Source of the DNA: Acidobacteriaceae bacterium
GTDB lineage: Bacteria; Acidobacteriota; Terriglobia; Bryobacterales; Bryobacteraceae
Direction: 5' to 3'
Assembly (NCBI GenBank): GCA_019240475.1
Contig: JAFAYI010000026.1
Coordinates: forward strand, 248,001 to 312,000
Length of the DNA stretch: 64,000 nt
Shown: positions 19,101 through 28,177 of the stretch, in pieces
Layout of the letters: each line of letters begins with the position of its first letter
Position numbering within the stretch: position 1 is the first letter of the stretch
Position numbers and translations under genes: made by a program
The notes under the pieces: model-generated
Databases searched by the model: none
The model's input: the letters and a program-made list of their open reading frames with translations, nothing else
What the model was told of the DNA's origin: nothing

Positions 19101-20000
19101 GTGCCGAACGTACCAGAGCAGCGCTTCGATAGCCGTGTCCTTCTTGCGTTCTTCATCATTTATTTCGTTTGGGGCTCCACGTATCTGGCGATTCGGATTG
19201 CGGTCGCTACGGTGCCGCCGCTGTTCGCAGCCGGAGTCCGGTTCCTCGTAGCAGGCGCGGCGCTGCTGCTGTGGGCGAAATGGAAAGCCGCGCCGAACCC
19301 CACGCGGATCGAATGGCGCAATCTTGCCGTGCAAGCGGCGCTGATGTTTCTCTGCGGATACAGCGCGCTGTTTTGGGCTGAAACAAGAATTCCCTCCGGT
19401 GTGGCGTCGGTTCTGGTCGCAACGATTCCGGTGTGGATGGCTTTGATCGAAATCGTCCTGTTCAAGCGCGAGCGGATGCGCTGGCGGCTGATCGTCGCGA
19501 TCGGTTTCGGGACCGTGGGAGTCGCGATCCTCGCGCTGCGGCAGGGCTCGGGGCGCATTCCGATTCTGCCGTGCCTTGCGATTCTTGGCGCGGAGATCGG
19601 CTGGTCTATGGGAACAGTTCTTTCGCAAAGAATTGCCACGCCGAAATCGAAAGTTCTTACGGCCGGCGCTCAGATGACCCTGGGCGGATTGATGTTATTG
19701 CTGTTCTCTCTAGTAGTAGGCGAGATGAGTCCTTGGCCGCACATCTCGGCCAGAGCCGGCGCCGCCCTGCTCTACCTGATCGTCGCGGGTTCGCTGATCG
19801 CGTTTACCGCATACATCTGGCTATTGGGGCGCATGACCGCGACAGTCGTATCGAGCTATGCGTATGTGAACCCGGTCGTGGCGCTGGCAATCGGCTATTG
19901 GCTTGGCAATGAAGCGATCAACCGAAATATCGTGATGGGGACCGCGCTGGTTCTCGTCAGCGTGCTTCTGATCCTTCGCACCGGTTCCGTTTCGCACTAG
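19101..20000 (+). CDS. EamA-family (DMT) transporter
   Basis: 299-residue inner-membrane protein with ten predicted helices in two EamA repeats (about 15-140 and 155-290). The first repeat shows FVWGSTYLAIR, the second ends with the family motif YVNPVVALAIGYWLGNE. Such drug/metabolite transporters export amino acids or metabolites; the substrate is not predictable here. GTG 19101 is preceded by AGAGGG. The gene ends 4 bp into the convergent APC permease gene. Confidence 0.92.
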   Translation: MPNVPEQRFDSRVLLAFFIIYFVWGSTYLAIRIAVATVPPLFAAGVRFLVAGAALLLWAKWKAAPNPTRIEWRNLAVQAALMFLCGYSALFWAETRIPSGVASVLVATIPVWMALIEIVLFKRERMRWRLIVAIGFGTVGVAILALRQGSGRIPILPCLAILGAEIGWSMGTVLSQRIATPKSKVLTAGAQMTLGGLMLLLFSLVVGEMSPWPHISARAGAALLYLIVAGSLIAFTAYIWLLGRMTATVVSSYAYVNPVVALAIGYWLGNEAINRNIVMGTALVLVSVLLILRTGSVSH

Positions 20001-22285
20001 CCGCTTCGGGTTTCTTCGCTAGGTCGCCCGTTGCCATCCGGCCCCGCCACCGCCGGCGGCTTTTCTCGCGGCCGGTTCAATTCACTCTCGATATCCGTCA
20101 GCACTTCGTTTGCATGGCGCGAATGGAGCTCCTTATCGAGCCGCCGAAGGGCGACACCAACCACGTCGCGATGATGCAAGCGCCCGCCGACGCCGGGGCG
20201 GTCCGATAACTCCTGCCACAGGCTGTGCACGAGATCGATGTCGCTCGGCCACAACTGCGGCGGATGCGGACCGAGCGAGTACATCTGCGGCTCGCCATCG
20301 CCAGGGGGTGGAATCACCTCAACGGTTAGCGGCGGACGAGGCGCCGGCAGGCATTCCCAAGCCCGCCCCAGTTCGCGCGCCTGTTCGTCGGGCGATTGCT
20401 GACCGGAAGGAGTGGTTACGATGCGGCTGGAATCCAGTTGCTGCGCGGCGCGCACCAGCGCTTCGCAATCTTCCCGTCCCGGCACGGTCAAAAGTTCGAC
20501 GTGCTTGCCTGCCTTCTCCGCGACGGTCACGGCTTTGCTGAACAGTTCCAGCTCGCGGTTGGTGCAGATCTGGTCGGGGTTGGGACGGTATTCGCTCGAA
20601 GCCATCGGCCCCAGCCGATGCACCGCCACGACTACTACATCCTGTTCTTCAGGCTTCACCTCTGAAAGCACGCGCTGCAAGTGTTCCATGCGGTCCGGGC
20701 GGCACACTTCCACCAAAATGTTTCCGGGCCGCACCTGCGCGCGTTCGACCGAGATGTCCTGCTGCTCATCGAGCCGGAACTTCTCCTGCTCGGCGTCGGC
20801 GTGTTCGCGCTTGCGACGATTGTGCCACTCCGACAAAGTAAAGGCGGTGAAGAAAACGACGGTGAAAATGGAGCCCGAGATGGTTGCGGTCTTCTTGGTG
20901 ACCACATTGGTAATGGCCAGCAGGAACAAGGTGGTCGTGATTAATATCAAGCCGACCGGGATCTCGGTCCCGCCTATGCGGAAATTCAGCGGAACCTTCC
21001 ACTGGCGCGCCTCCGGCCGTTTGTAGCGCAGCACCAGAACGGCCAGCGCTTTCATGGCGAAGCTCCAGATGACGCCGAAGGCATAGGCCTCGCCGAGCAG
21101 ATCTACATTGCCGCGGCTCAACAGAATCGTGATGATCTGGAGCGCGACGATCAGGTTGATGAGGCGACTGGTTGTGCCAAAACGTTTATGAGGCTGCCGA
21201 AACCAATCGGGCAGGACGCCGTCTTCGGCCACGCGGTTGAGCACGCCGTTCGAGCCGATGATGGCGGTATTCACGGCGCCCGCCAGAATGAGCGTGCCCA
21301 CCAGCACGACGAAAGCATGAAACATCAGCTTGAGCGGCGTCGGCCCGACCAGGTATGTAGCCAAGCCGCCGATGAGGTTGTCGAGATACTTCTGCCGCTG
21401 GTTATCGGGGATCAGCATTACGGCAAAGAAGGAAACCAGAGACGTAAACAACAAGCTGTAGACGATGACCACCAGGCCCGTCTTGCGCAGGTTCACGAGC
21501 TTGGGCGCTTCGATCTCGCGATAGACCTGGGCCAGGGTTTCGAAGCCGCTCATGGCGAGAAGCGAATGACCGAGGCCGATGAAGATGGCGACCGCGGTGA
21601 TGTCCGGAAGGACCGTTCCGCGCAGCCAGCCGAGCGAATAGTGCCCATAATGCAGGTTCGCCCTGGTGGGCAGCGGGACAGGCTGAAAACCTTTCAGCGC
21701 CATGGTCACCACACACCACGCAATCAGGATCACCACCATCACGGTCGTCACTTGCATGATGCGGAGCGCTTTGTCGCTCGATTCTTTGATGCCGATTGTG
21801 TTCTGCCACCAGAAGTAGAGCGTGGCCGCCAACGCGAATCCGGCCGCGAAGCCCTGGGGCGGCACATGGAAAGAGGCGTGCCAATAATCGGCCAGTTCGT
21901 TGATAAGCCCCGCCAGATACAGTCCCGCGCTGACGCCGCTAATGGGTCCGGTGAGGACGTAGTCGAACATCAGCGCCGAGACTGAAAACTTTGCCAGCGT
22001 GCCGCCCATCGCCTCGTGCACGACCTTGTACACGCCGCCGCGGACAAACATGCTGCAGCTTTCGACATAGATGGCGCGGATGGCGAAGCCGAACAACATG
22101 ATGGCAAGGATGAACCACGGCGCCGACTTGCCGATGGCGGTTTCCGCGATGCCCCCGGCGTAGTAAGCGGATGAAGCCAAATCGCTCAAGACGATGGCCG
22201 AGGCCCGCCAGAAGGAGATAAACGACAGCATGACCGTCGTCGCCACAATGACCTTGGTCTTTGTTGAAGGCGCGGGTGTTGTCAT
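19997..22285 (-). CDS. APC-superfamily amino acid permease with C-terminal USP-like domain
   Basis: 762 residues. The first about 490 form a permease with about 12 helices (FWRASAIVLSDLASSAYYAG; FIGLGHSLLAMSGFETLAQV carries the APC GxExxA-type signature). A cytoplasmic part follows, starting with EWHNRRKREHADAEQE. Residues about 520-640 (GNILVEVCRPDRMEHLQRVL, VVVVAVHRLG, EKAGKHVELLTV) resemble a universal stress protein/Rossmann-like domain, and a Pro-rich helical tail ends the protein. The substrate is unknown. The C-terminal extension suggests nucleotide- or signal-dependent control of transport, which is inference. Confidence 0.88.
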   Translation of the reverse strand: MTTPAPSTKTKVIVATTVMLSFISFWRASAIVLSDLASSAYYAGGIAETAIGKSAPWFILAIMLFGFAIRAIYVESCSMFVRGGVYKVVHEAMGGTLAKFSVSALMFDYVLTGPISGVSAGLYLAGLINELADYWHASFHVPPQGFAAGFALAATLYFWWQNTIGIKESSDKALRIMQVTTVMVVILIAWCVVTMALKGFQPVPLPTRANLHYGHYSLGWLRGTVLPDITAVAIFIGLGHSLLAMSGFETLAQVYREIEAPKLVNLRKTGLVVIVYSLLFTSLVSFFAVMLIPDNQRQKYLDNLIGGLATYLVGPTPLKLMFHAFVVLVGTLILAGAVNTAIIGSNGVLNRVAEDGVLPDWFRQPHKRFGTTSRLINLIVALQIITILLSRGNVDLLGEAYAFGVIWSFAMKALAVLVLRYKRPEARQWKVPLNFRIGGTEIPVGLILITTTLFLLAITNVVTKKTATISGSIFTVVFFTAFTLSEWHNRRKREHADAEQEKFRLDEQQDISVERAQVRPGNILVEVCRPDRMEHLQRVLSEVKPEEQDVVVVAVHRLGPMASSEYRPNPDQICTNRELELFSKAVTVAEKAGKHVELLTVPGREDCEALVRAAQQLDSSRIVTTPSGQQSPDEQARELGRAWECLPAPRPPLTVEVIPPPGDGEPQMYSLGPHPPQLWPSDIDLVHSLWQELSDRPGVGGRLHHRDVVGVALRRLDKELHSRHANEVLTDIESELNRPREKPPAVAGPDGNGRPSEETRSG

Positions 22286-22384
22286 AAAAGCGTCGTCATA
22301 CGAGCATTGTCATGAGGGCGTTCCCTCCAGAAAGAGTGGTTTTCGGGCGGCTCTGTTTCCTGCAAGCTTATGCGAGCGCGCCGG

Positions 22385-22873
22385 TCAAGCTGGTTGCTCC
22401 GCCAGAGTTTCAAGCTGCCTCAGGTGATTCAGGTCGTGACCCGCCATTGTCTCGACCAGGGTGCGAAAGGTCATGTCTCCGCGCTCCGGATGGGTCACAG
22501 CTTTCGAGAAGTCGTCCGGGGCCAAGCCGGAGAGAAGCGCGATGTTCCAATGCCGCAATGCCACGAACGTATCGAGCGCTGCGCGGCCGTTTAACTTTGA
22601 ATAGCCGCGTCCCCATGCGTCCTGGTCAAAAGGTTGGATGACGTGGCGCGGTTCTGCGAGCGCCTGCCGCAGGCGAAACGCGAAAGCGATTTCGGTATCC
22701 GCAAGGTGGCAAAGAATTTGAGACACCGTCCACTTGCCCGGCGCGGAAGAGCGCTGCAATCCGTCGGGCCCGAGGCGCTGAACTAAGTCCGTTAGCCGCC
22801 CGGGGGTTTCCGATACGAGTTCTTGGCTATCGCGGCCTTCCAGGTGACTCGCGTAAGGATTCATAGGCCTCAT
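22385..22873 (-). CDS. DinB-family protein
   Basis: About 160 residues with the DinB/YfiT four-helix fold: WTVSQILCHLADTEIAFAFRLR (first metal-type His), the middle YSKLNGRAALDTFVALR and the C-terminal HDLNHLRQLETL with two histidines. Family members are metal-dependent, often thiol-transfer enzymes of unknown substrate. ATG 22873 or, three codons in, 22864 (MNPYAS, with GAGG just upstream) could be used. A second DinB paralogue lies at 42964. Confidence 0.85.
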   Translation of the reverse strand: MRPMNPYASHLEGRDSQELVSETPGRLTDLVQRLGPDGLQRSSAPGKWTVSQILCHLADTEIAFAFRLRQALAEPRHVIQPFDQDAWGRGYSKLNGRAALDTFVALRHWNIALLSGLAPDDFSKAVTHPERGDMTFRTLVETMAGHDLNHLRQLETLAEQPA

Positions 22874-22946
22874 TCTATGCGAAGGACAATTCGGGAAGCC
22901 GGCGCATTTTGTGATAGCTTAGCGATGATTCGTGGAGGGAAAGAGA

Positions 22947-23438
22947 ATGGCTGGTAAAGTGAACCCGATTCCGGCGGGCTACCACACGGTTACACCGTAC
23001 CTGATCGTGAACGACGGGCATGGCGCTTTGGATTTCTATAAACGCGCATTCGGCGCAAGGGATGTCGTGCTTATGGAGGGCCCTCCCGGCAAGATCGCGC
23101 ACGCCGAGTTCAAGATTGGGGATTCCACAGTCATGCTGGTGGATGAAAGGCGAGGCGATCGCTCCCCGAAAACGCTGGGCGGAACGGCGGTCGGCATCTT
23201 CTTGTACGTCGAAGATGTGGACTCGGTATACAACCAGGCCATCAGCGCGGGCGCGAAAGCGGACATGCCGCCGCAGAACATGTTTTGGGGAGACAGGTAC
23301 GGCAAACTGACTGACCCGTTCGGGCATTCGTGGGCGCTCGCCAGCCGTGTCGAGGAGGTTCCGTTCGAAGAACTGGACCAGCGCATGAAAGACGCGATGT
23401 CGCAGTTCCAGCAGCAGGGCGCGGGCCAAGGCAGTTGA
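22947..23438 (+). CDS. VOC-family protein (glyoxalase/bleomycin-resistance fold, PhnB-like)
   Basis: 163 residues. The PhnB/VOC pattern is clear: VTPYLIVNDGHGALDFYKRAFGA, HAEFKIGDSTVMLVDE, FLYVEDVDSVYNQAISAGAK, and the terminal DPFGHSWALASR motif. Ligand and reaction are unknown; the fold uses paired beta-alpha-beta modules with a metal or small molecule site. The start is ATG 22947 with GGAGGG at 22934-22939; the GTG at 22932 overlaps this site. Convergent with the DUF423 gene. Confidence 0.9.
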   Translation: MAGKVNPIPAGYHTVTPYLIVNDGHGALDFYKRAFGARDVVLMEGPPGKIAHAEFKIGDSTVMLVDERRGDRSPKTLGGTAVGIFLYVEDVDSVYNQAISAGAKADMPPQNMFWGDRYGKLTDPFGHSWALASRVEEVPFEELDQRMKDAMSQFQQQGAGQGS

Positions 23439-23445
23439 ACCCGGT

Positions 23446-23814
23446 TCAGCGCTTCCACGCCTCGTAGGCGAGCAGAATCCATCCGGCGATAAACGCCAGG
23501 CCGCCAACCGGCGTGATCGCGCCCAGGATGCGGACGCCCGATATCGCGAGCGTATACAAGCTTCCCGAGAAGACTACAATCCCGATAAAGAGCAGCCACG
23601 CAACCCGCGCCTGGCCCGCGGGCGTGATGGCCTGGACGCGCGCCAGCAGCGCTACGATCAGTATTCCGAGCGCATTGACGAAATGATAGAAGACGGCCTT
23701 CTCGTACACCGACATGGAGTACGCATCGAGCCGATTTTTTAAACCGTGCGCGCCAAATGCGCCGGCCGCAATCGCCGCGGCCATCAGAAGCGCGCCGCCT
23801 GCGATCCAATTCAT
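23446..23814 (-). CDS. DUF423 family small membrane protein
   Basis: 122-residue protein with four hydrophobic segments, GAFGAHGLKNRLDAYSMSVYEKAVFYHF near the N-terminus and a GSLYTLAI plus GAITPVGGLAFIAGW C-terminal half, all typical of DUF423 (YwdK/YgdD). Function unknown. Its ATG overlaps the stop of the JmjC gene by four bases, so it is translationally coupled to that gene. Confidence 0.88.
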   Translation of the reverse strand: MNWIAGGALLMAAAIAAGAFGAHGLKNRLDAYSMSVYEKAVFYHFVNALGILIVALLARVQAITPAGQARVAWLLFIGIVVFSGSLYTLAISGVRILGAITPVGGLAFIAGWILLAYEAWKR

Positions 23815-25010
23815 GAGTGCCCGACGCTTTCCGATAAGGCCGCAACGAGGCCCTCTCGAATGAGCCGTCGAATCAAGATTAACTTGCTTGAGTCATCCAA
23901 GTTTCCGGGAAGATCGCGAATCGCGAACCTGGAGTGAGTGAGCGCAAAGCGGAGAGCTTCACGGACGCGAGACGGAAACGTGATCGCACGGCCATAACAC
24001 TCCACGCGTTCGGAATCGCCCTGGGCCTCAGCTCGCATAATCGCGCCTGGGCGAACACCCACAACGCTTGCTACGGACAGATGATCGAGCGTCGCCAATT
24101 GATTCAGTTGTCCCTCCACCAGGGGCGGGCACGCGGAAAGGAATCTGTCGATGAAGTAGTCGAAGGTGGCGTCGAAGTTCGAGCCTTTCGATGCTTCCTG
24201 CAGCAAGTCGAGCAGAATCTGTTTCGCGCTGCTTCGATCAAATCCAGATTGGGCGAAACCGGGAGGCAGCGACTTGCGAAACACCGGGTTGCCGAGGCTC
24301 GCTCCGGCTAGGAACTCCAGGAGAAAATCCGCCCAGGTATATCGCAATATCCCGGCAGTGATGTGGAGCGAAACGGAGTCGGCCGATTTCGCTTCGTGAG
24401 CGGCGCCGCGCGGGATATAGGCGACATCGCCCGCCTTCATTTCGAATTCGAGCGTGGGGGCGCCTAGCGGATGAACGGACGCATCAAAGTCCTGGCCGGA
24501 GAGCGGTAGCTGAACCGGCGTTCCGAAAATGGTCCATCTTTTTGAGCCGGAAACCTGAAGGACGAAGACATCGTGGGTGTCGTAATGCGGCTTCGCGCCC
24601 TGAGCGCCTGCCGGCGTCATGTACACGTTGGTCTGAAACGGGCAACTGAATTGCCGCTCGAGCATCCGGCAGAACAGAGTCAGCGCTGGGAGCACCGTGT
24701 CGAGATAGGCCAGAGTTATGGTTGAGCCCTCTTTGAAAAGCTCACAGAGCTTAGCGACGTCGAGCACGCCTCCGGGACCCGTGTACTCGTCTGCGCTCAC
24801 GGGCCGGGCGGCATTTTTCAAGCAGACGTCTGGATACCGACGGTCGAGGGTAGTAAGAACCCGGTCTACTTCAGCGAATGAAAGCAGGCGGGTGAAGTAA
24901 TCGGGCTCGTTCCGCCGTACGACAACCGGTTCTTTCTCCCAATATTCCTCGAAGAACTGTCCGGGGACGAGCGGATGGATCAGCCAATCGAACGAAAACG
25001 GCGCTTCCAA
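23811..25010 (-). CDS. JmjC/cupin_4 2-oxoglutarate oxygenase (ribosomal-oxygenase-like)
   Basis: 399 residues. The cupin_4/JmjC core has the Fe(II) facial triad: His142 and Asp144 in PHYDTHDVFV, and His205 in PRGAAHEA. A KRWTIF strand lies between, as in the YcfD/RoxA and MINA53/NO66 families. A dimerisation and winged-helix-like C-terminal part follows from about residue 270. Characterised relatives hydroxylate Arg or His of ribosomal proteins. Here the gene starts nine bases after a small protein built of D/K/R/P heptads and overlaps a DUF423 gene, so a dedicated substrate is possible. The ribosomal target is the alternative. Confidence 0.85.
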   Translation of the reverse strand: MEAPFSFDWLIHPLVPGQFFEEYWEKEPVVVRRNEPDYFTRLLSFAEVDRVLTTLDRRYPDVCLKNAARPVSADEYTGPGGVLDVAKLCELFKEGSTITLAYLDTVLPALTLFCRMLERQFSCPFQTNVYMTPAGAQGAKPHYDTHDVFVLQVSGSKRWTIFGTPVQLPLSGQDFDASVHPLGAPTLEFEMKAGDVAYIPRGAAHEAKSADSVSLHITAGILRYTWADFLLEFLAGASLGNPVFRKSLPPGFAQSGFDRSSAKQILLDLLQEASKGSNFDATFDYFIDRFLSACPPLVEGQLNQLATLDHLSVASVVGVRPGAIMRAEAQGDSERVECYGRAITFPSRVREALRFALTHSRFAIRDLPGNLDDSSKLILIRRLIREGLVAALSESVGHS

Positions 25011-25019
25011 GCCGCGGCC

Positions 25020-25436
25020 TCAGCCACGAGAGGCAGGGGGTTTGTCAGGGTCAGCAGGTTTCCTATCGGGATCGGGAGGCCTCTTATCGGGATCCGCAGC
25101 CTTCCTCTCGCGGTCCTCCGGGCGCTTCTCACGATCCTCCGGTTTCTTGTCGGGATCGGCAGGCCTCTTGTCGGGATCGGCAGGCCTCTTATCGGGATCG
25201 TCGGGGCGCTTGTCGGGATCGTCGGGCTTCTTGGGATCGTCTTGATTTGGATTCCGGAGAGTGGTAGCACGAAGCCCGGAAACAATTCCGGCCGCTCCGG
25301 TCAGAAAAACGCCGCTCGAAGCCAGAAACGATCGCCTGGCGAGTCTCCGCTCCGTTACGATTTCATCGTCGGCGATGGCGCCCGGTTCCGAATTTAACGC
25401 GTCTAACCGGTTTTCATCAGCCTTGTTATCAGCCAT
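25020..25436 (-). CDS. Tat-signal protein with Asp/Lys/Arg/Pro heptad repeats
   Basis: 138 residues. The N-terminal 30 residues are acidic, followed by a twin-Arg motif ARRSFLASSG and a hydrophobic stretch (residues 36-52), so Tat export is likely. From residue 66 the sequence becomes low complexity: a DDPKKP lead and nine 7-residue units of the type DDPDKRP, ADPDKKP or EDREKRP (residues 72-134), ending ASRG. No enzyme domain is present and the family is not recognised. It is divergent from trpC and sits nine bases before the JmjC oxygenase gene. The repeat composition (Asp, Arg, Lys, Pro) matches residues that such oxygenases hydroxylate; this link is inference. Confidence 0.75.
   Translation of the reverse strand: MADNKADENRLDALNSEPGAIADDEIVTERRLARRSFLASSGVFLTGAAGIVSGLRATTLRNPNQDDPKKPDDPDKRPDDPDKRPADPDKRPADPDKKPEDREKRPEDRERKAADPDKRPPDPDRKPADPDKPPASRG
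25035..25223 (-). repeat. 21-bp tandem coding repeats (PDKRP heptads)
   Basis: Nine 21-bp units encode the xDPDKRP-type heptads of the Tat-signal protein. Several are near identical at DNA level (ctcttgtcgggatcggcagg-type), and two are diverged (EDREKRP, EDRERKA). The period is a multiple of three throughout, so copy-number changes would keep the frame. Confidence 0.9.
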
Positions 25437-25557
25437 AGATATGCTCTCCCGGGTTTATAGACGGTTTCGGTTACAAAGTGCTTCCAGAAAAATCGACTAG
25501 TTCGCATCCTGGTCCTAGCCAGCCTGTTACGATTAGGGTTCTCACGGCGGTTTCGCG

Positions 25558-26355
25558 ATGATGCCCCGCACTCAGAGCGGCCTCCTGGCCGAGATCGTAC
25601 AGCAGAAAAGGCGGGAAGCCGCTGAACTACACTCGCGCGCGGCGGAGCTGGAGCAGCAAGCGCACGAGCGTAAGGCGCCCAGTCGGCCATTTGCCGAGGC
25701 GCTTCGTTCCCGAAACCCCGCGATCATCGCCGAAATCAAGAAAGCATCTCCCAGCCGCGGCGTGCTGCAGCCCGATTTTCACCCCGCGTTCATCGCTCAC
25801 AGCTATGAGCAGGGCGGCGCGGCTTGCCTTTCGGTACTAACCGACAAGCAATACTTTCAAGGCTCGCTGCACGATATGGAAGCGGCGCGCGCGGCGGCGA
25901 ATCTTCCGGTGCTCCGGAAGGACTTCACAGTCGACCGAGTTCAGATTTTGGAGGCGGCGGCTCACGGGGCCGACGCAATCCTGTTAATCGCGGCGATTCT
26001 CGAACGATCGGAGCTTCAGGCGTTCCGCGAACTTGCTTCGTCGCTAGGGCTAATGTCTCTGGTCGAAGTGCATGACCACGATGAGCTATCGAAAGCCGTC
26101 GATTCGGGCGCCGAGGCGATCGGCGTGAACAATCGCAATCTCGATACGCTCGAGATTTCGCTAGATACGTCTTTGAGGCTCAGCTATCTGATGCCATCGA
26201 GCGTCATCCGCGTGAGCGAAAGCGGCATTCACACGCGCGGCGATATCGACCTTCTGCAAGGCGCGGGCTTTCACGCTTTTTTAATTGGCGAATCGCTGAT
26301 GCGATCCCAGAATTCTACGCAATCGTTGCGATCCCTGATAGGGCACGAGTCATGA
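25558..26355 (+). CDS. trpC: Indole-3-glycerol phosphate synthase
   Basis: 265-residue TIM-barrel enzyme converting CdRP to indole-3-glycerol phosphate in tryptophan synthesis. Signature motifs: IIAEIKKASPSRG (catalytic Lys pair), VLRKDF, IGVNNRNL and SESGI followed by FLIGESLM. Length is normal. It opens a seven-gene aromatic amino acid operon and overlaps trpF by four bases (26352-26355). ATG 25558 is directly followed by a second ATG at 25561; either may start. Confidence 0.96.
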   Translation: MMPRTQSGLLAEIVQQKRREAAELHSRAAELEQQAHERKAPSRPFAEALRSRNPAIIAEIKKASPSRGVLQPDFHPAFIAHSYEQGGAACLSVLTDKQYFQGSLHDMEAARAAANLPVLRKDFTVDRVQILEAAAHGADAILLIAAILERSELQAFRELASSLGLMSLVEVHDHDELSKAVDSGAEAIGVNNRNLDTLEISLDTSLRLSYLMPSSVIRVSESGIHTRGDIDLLQGAGFHAFLIGESLMRSQNSTQSLRSLIGHES

Positions 26356-26975
26356 GCGCGCCCGCTTTTATCGTAAAGATCTGCGGCATCACGAACGAGA
26401 CAGATGCGCGCATAGCGCTGGATGCAGGCGCGAACGCTCTCGGTTTCAATTTTTATAAGAACAGTCCGCGCTACATCGCTCCGCGCCGCGCGCGTGAAAT
26501 CGCCCAAGCGGTTAGCGGCGATTACTTGAAAGTCGGAATTTTCGTTAAGGCTTCCGAAGCGGAGCTTCTTCGAGTGATGAACGAAGCGCCTTTGGATGTC
26601 GCGCAGCTTCACGGGGATAGTGTGGCGCTGCCTTCCGCGCAGGGAGTGCGTGTCTGGCGCGCGCTTCCAGCCGCGGCGCCGGCCCCGCCCGCGTACCCCG
26701 GCATCGAAGCCTATCTGCTGGATTCGCCATCGCTGCTATATGGCGGCTCGGGGGACACTTTCGATTGGCGTCTGGCCGCCGCTTTCCCGCACCGCGCCAT
26801 CATCGCCGGCGGCCTCGACGCCTCCAACGTTGCCGAAGCCATTCGCGTTGCGTCACCATGGGGCGTGGATGCATGCTCGCGCCTGGAGGCGTCGCCCGGA
26901 AAGAAGGATCTACAGCGCGTTCGCGATTTCGTCCGGGCGGCGCTTGAAGCAGTTGGCCAGGAGGTGAACCTATGA
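26352..26975 (+). CDS. trpF: Phosphoribosylanthranilate isomerase
   Basis: 207 residues, monofunctional PRA isomerase. The general-base Cys lies in VKICGIT, the catalytic Asp in AYLLDSPS, with [10 protein letters not shown] and [10 protein letters not shown] for phosphate binding. The last motif reads [12 protein letters not shown] rather than the usual SSGVE type, but the surrounding residues are conserved. Coupled by overlap with trpC before and trpB after. Confidence 0.95.
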   Translation: MSAPAFIVKICGITNETDARIALDAGANALGFNFYKNSPRYIAPRRAREIAQAVSGDYLKVGIFVKASEAELLRVMNEAPLDVAQLHGDSVALPSAQGVRVWRALPAAAPAPPAYPGIEAYLLDSPSLLYGGSGDTFDWRLAAAFPHRAIIAGGLDASNVAEAIRVASPWGVDACSRLEASPGKKDLQRVRDFVRAALEAVGQEVNL

Positions 26976-28177
26976 GTTCCGCGGTTGTTCCCGATGCGCT
27001 CGGCCATTTCGGCCCTTATGGCGGCCGCTATGTACCCGAAGTGCTGATGTCCCCGCTCGAAGAGTTGGAACAGGCTTACGGCGAAGCGCGGCGCGATCCG
27101 GCGTTCCGGAACGAGCTTCAATCTCTGCTCCATCATTACGCCGGGCGGCCCACTCCGCTTTACTTCGCCAGCCGGCTTAGTGAATCGCTGAAAGGCGCGC
27201 GGATCTGGCTCAAGCGCGAAGACCTGTTGCACACGGGCGCTCACAAGATCAACAATTGCCTCGGCCAGATTTTGCTCGCCCGGCGCATGGGCAAGCGGCG
27301 CATTATTGCCGAAACGGGCGCCGGACAACACGGCGTCGCAACCGCGACGGTGTGCGCTCTATTCGGGATGGAGTGCGTGGTTTACATGGGCGAAGAAGAC
27401 ATGCGCCGGCAGCGCTTGAATGTCTTCCGCATGCGGCTGCTAGGCGCAAACGTAACGGCGGTTCGCACCGGCAGCCGGACGCTTAAGGACGCCATCAGCG
27501 AAGCCATGCGCGATTGGGTTACCAACATCGCGACGACGCACTACCTGCTCGGCTCGGCGCTAGGCGCCCATCCTTATCCGTTGATGGTCCGCGATTTTCA
27601 CAAAGTGATTGGGGAGGAGGCGCGCGCGCAGGCGCTCGAACAGATCGGCCGCCTGCCGGACGTCGTGCTTGCGTGCGTAGGCGGCGGCAGCAACGCGATC
27701 GGCATCTTTTACCCGTTCGTGCCCGATTCGGGCGTGCGGCTTATCGGTGTGGAAGCCGGCGGGCGCAGCCATAAGCTGGGCGATCACGCGGCGCGATTCA
27801 GCGGCGGATCTCCGGGCGTTCTTCACGGGGCTTTCAGCTATCTGTTGCAGGACGAAGCAGGCCAGGTTGGGCTCACGCATTCCGTCTCGGCCGGATTGGA
27901 CTACGCGCTGATCGGCCCGGAGCATGCCTGGCTGCATGATCAAAGCCGCGCGGAGTATGTTTCCATCGGCGATGCCGACGCGCTGGCTGCGGCCAGAACA
28001 CTCGCCCGCATGGAAGGCGTGATTCCCGCCCTCGAATCCTCGCATGCGGTGGCGGAAGCTATTCGCCGCGCGCCCGCGGAGCCTGAAGCCGTGTATATCG
28101 TAAATGTCTCCGGGCGCGGCGACAAAGATATGGATATCTATCGCGAAAACATGCCGGAACTCGACGATGCCGACTGA
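26972..28177 (+). CDS. trpB: Tryptophan synthase beta chain
   Basis: 401-residue PLP enzyme that condenses indole with serine. The PLP lysine is Lys92 in HTGAHKINN; Glu114 (AETGAGQHG) is the catalytic acid, and GGGSNA binds the PLP phosphate. Of the two bacterial classes it fits TrpB1. It overlaps trpF by four bases and trpA by eleven, so the alpha and beta chains are made together. Confidence 0.97.
   Translation: MSSAVVPDALGHFGPYGGRYVPEVLMSPLEELEQAYGEARRDPAFRNELQSLLHHYAGRPTPLYFASRLSESLKGARIWLKREDLLHTGAHKINNCLGQILLARRMGKRRIIAETGAGQHGVATATVCALFGMECVVYMGEEDMRRQRLNVFRMRLLGANVTAVRTGSRTLKDAISEAMRDWVTNIATTHYLLGSALGAHPYPLMVRDFHKVIGEEARAQALEQIGRLPDVVLACVGGGSNAIGIFYPFVPDSGVRLIGVEAGGRSHKLGDHAARFSGGSPGVLHGAFSYLLQDEAGQVGLTHSVSAGLDYALIGPEHAWLHDQSRAEYVSIGDADALAAARTLARMEGVIPALESSHAVAEAIRRAPAEPEAVYIVNVSGRGDKDMDIYRENMPELDDAD

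Noticed and set aside
18870..19628. 252-codon minus-strand frame over the S53 end and EamA gene
   Set aside because: Low-complexity Arg/Gln-rich translation that crosses the hairpin; EamA repeats are clear on the plus strand.
21188..21985. 265-codon plus-strand frame
   Set aside because: Antisense shadow of the APC permease, with no domain and an Arg/His-rich composition.
25035..25223. Possible CRISPR array
   Set aside because: The 21-bp repeats have no unique spacers and keep a reading frame of PDKRP heptads.
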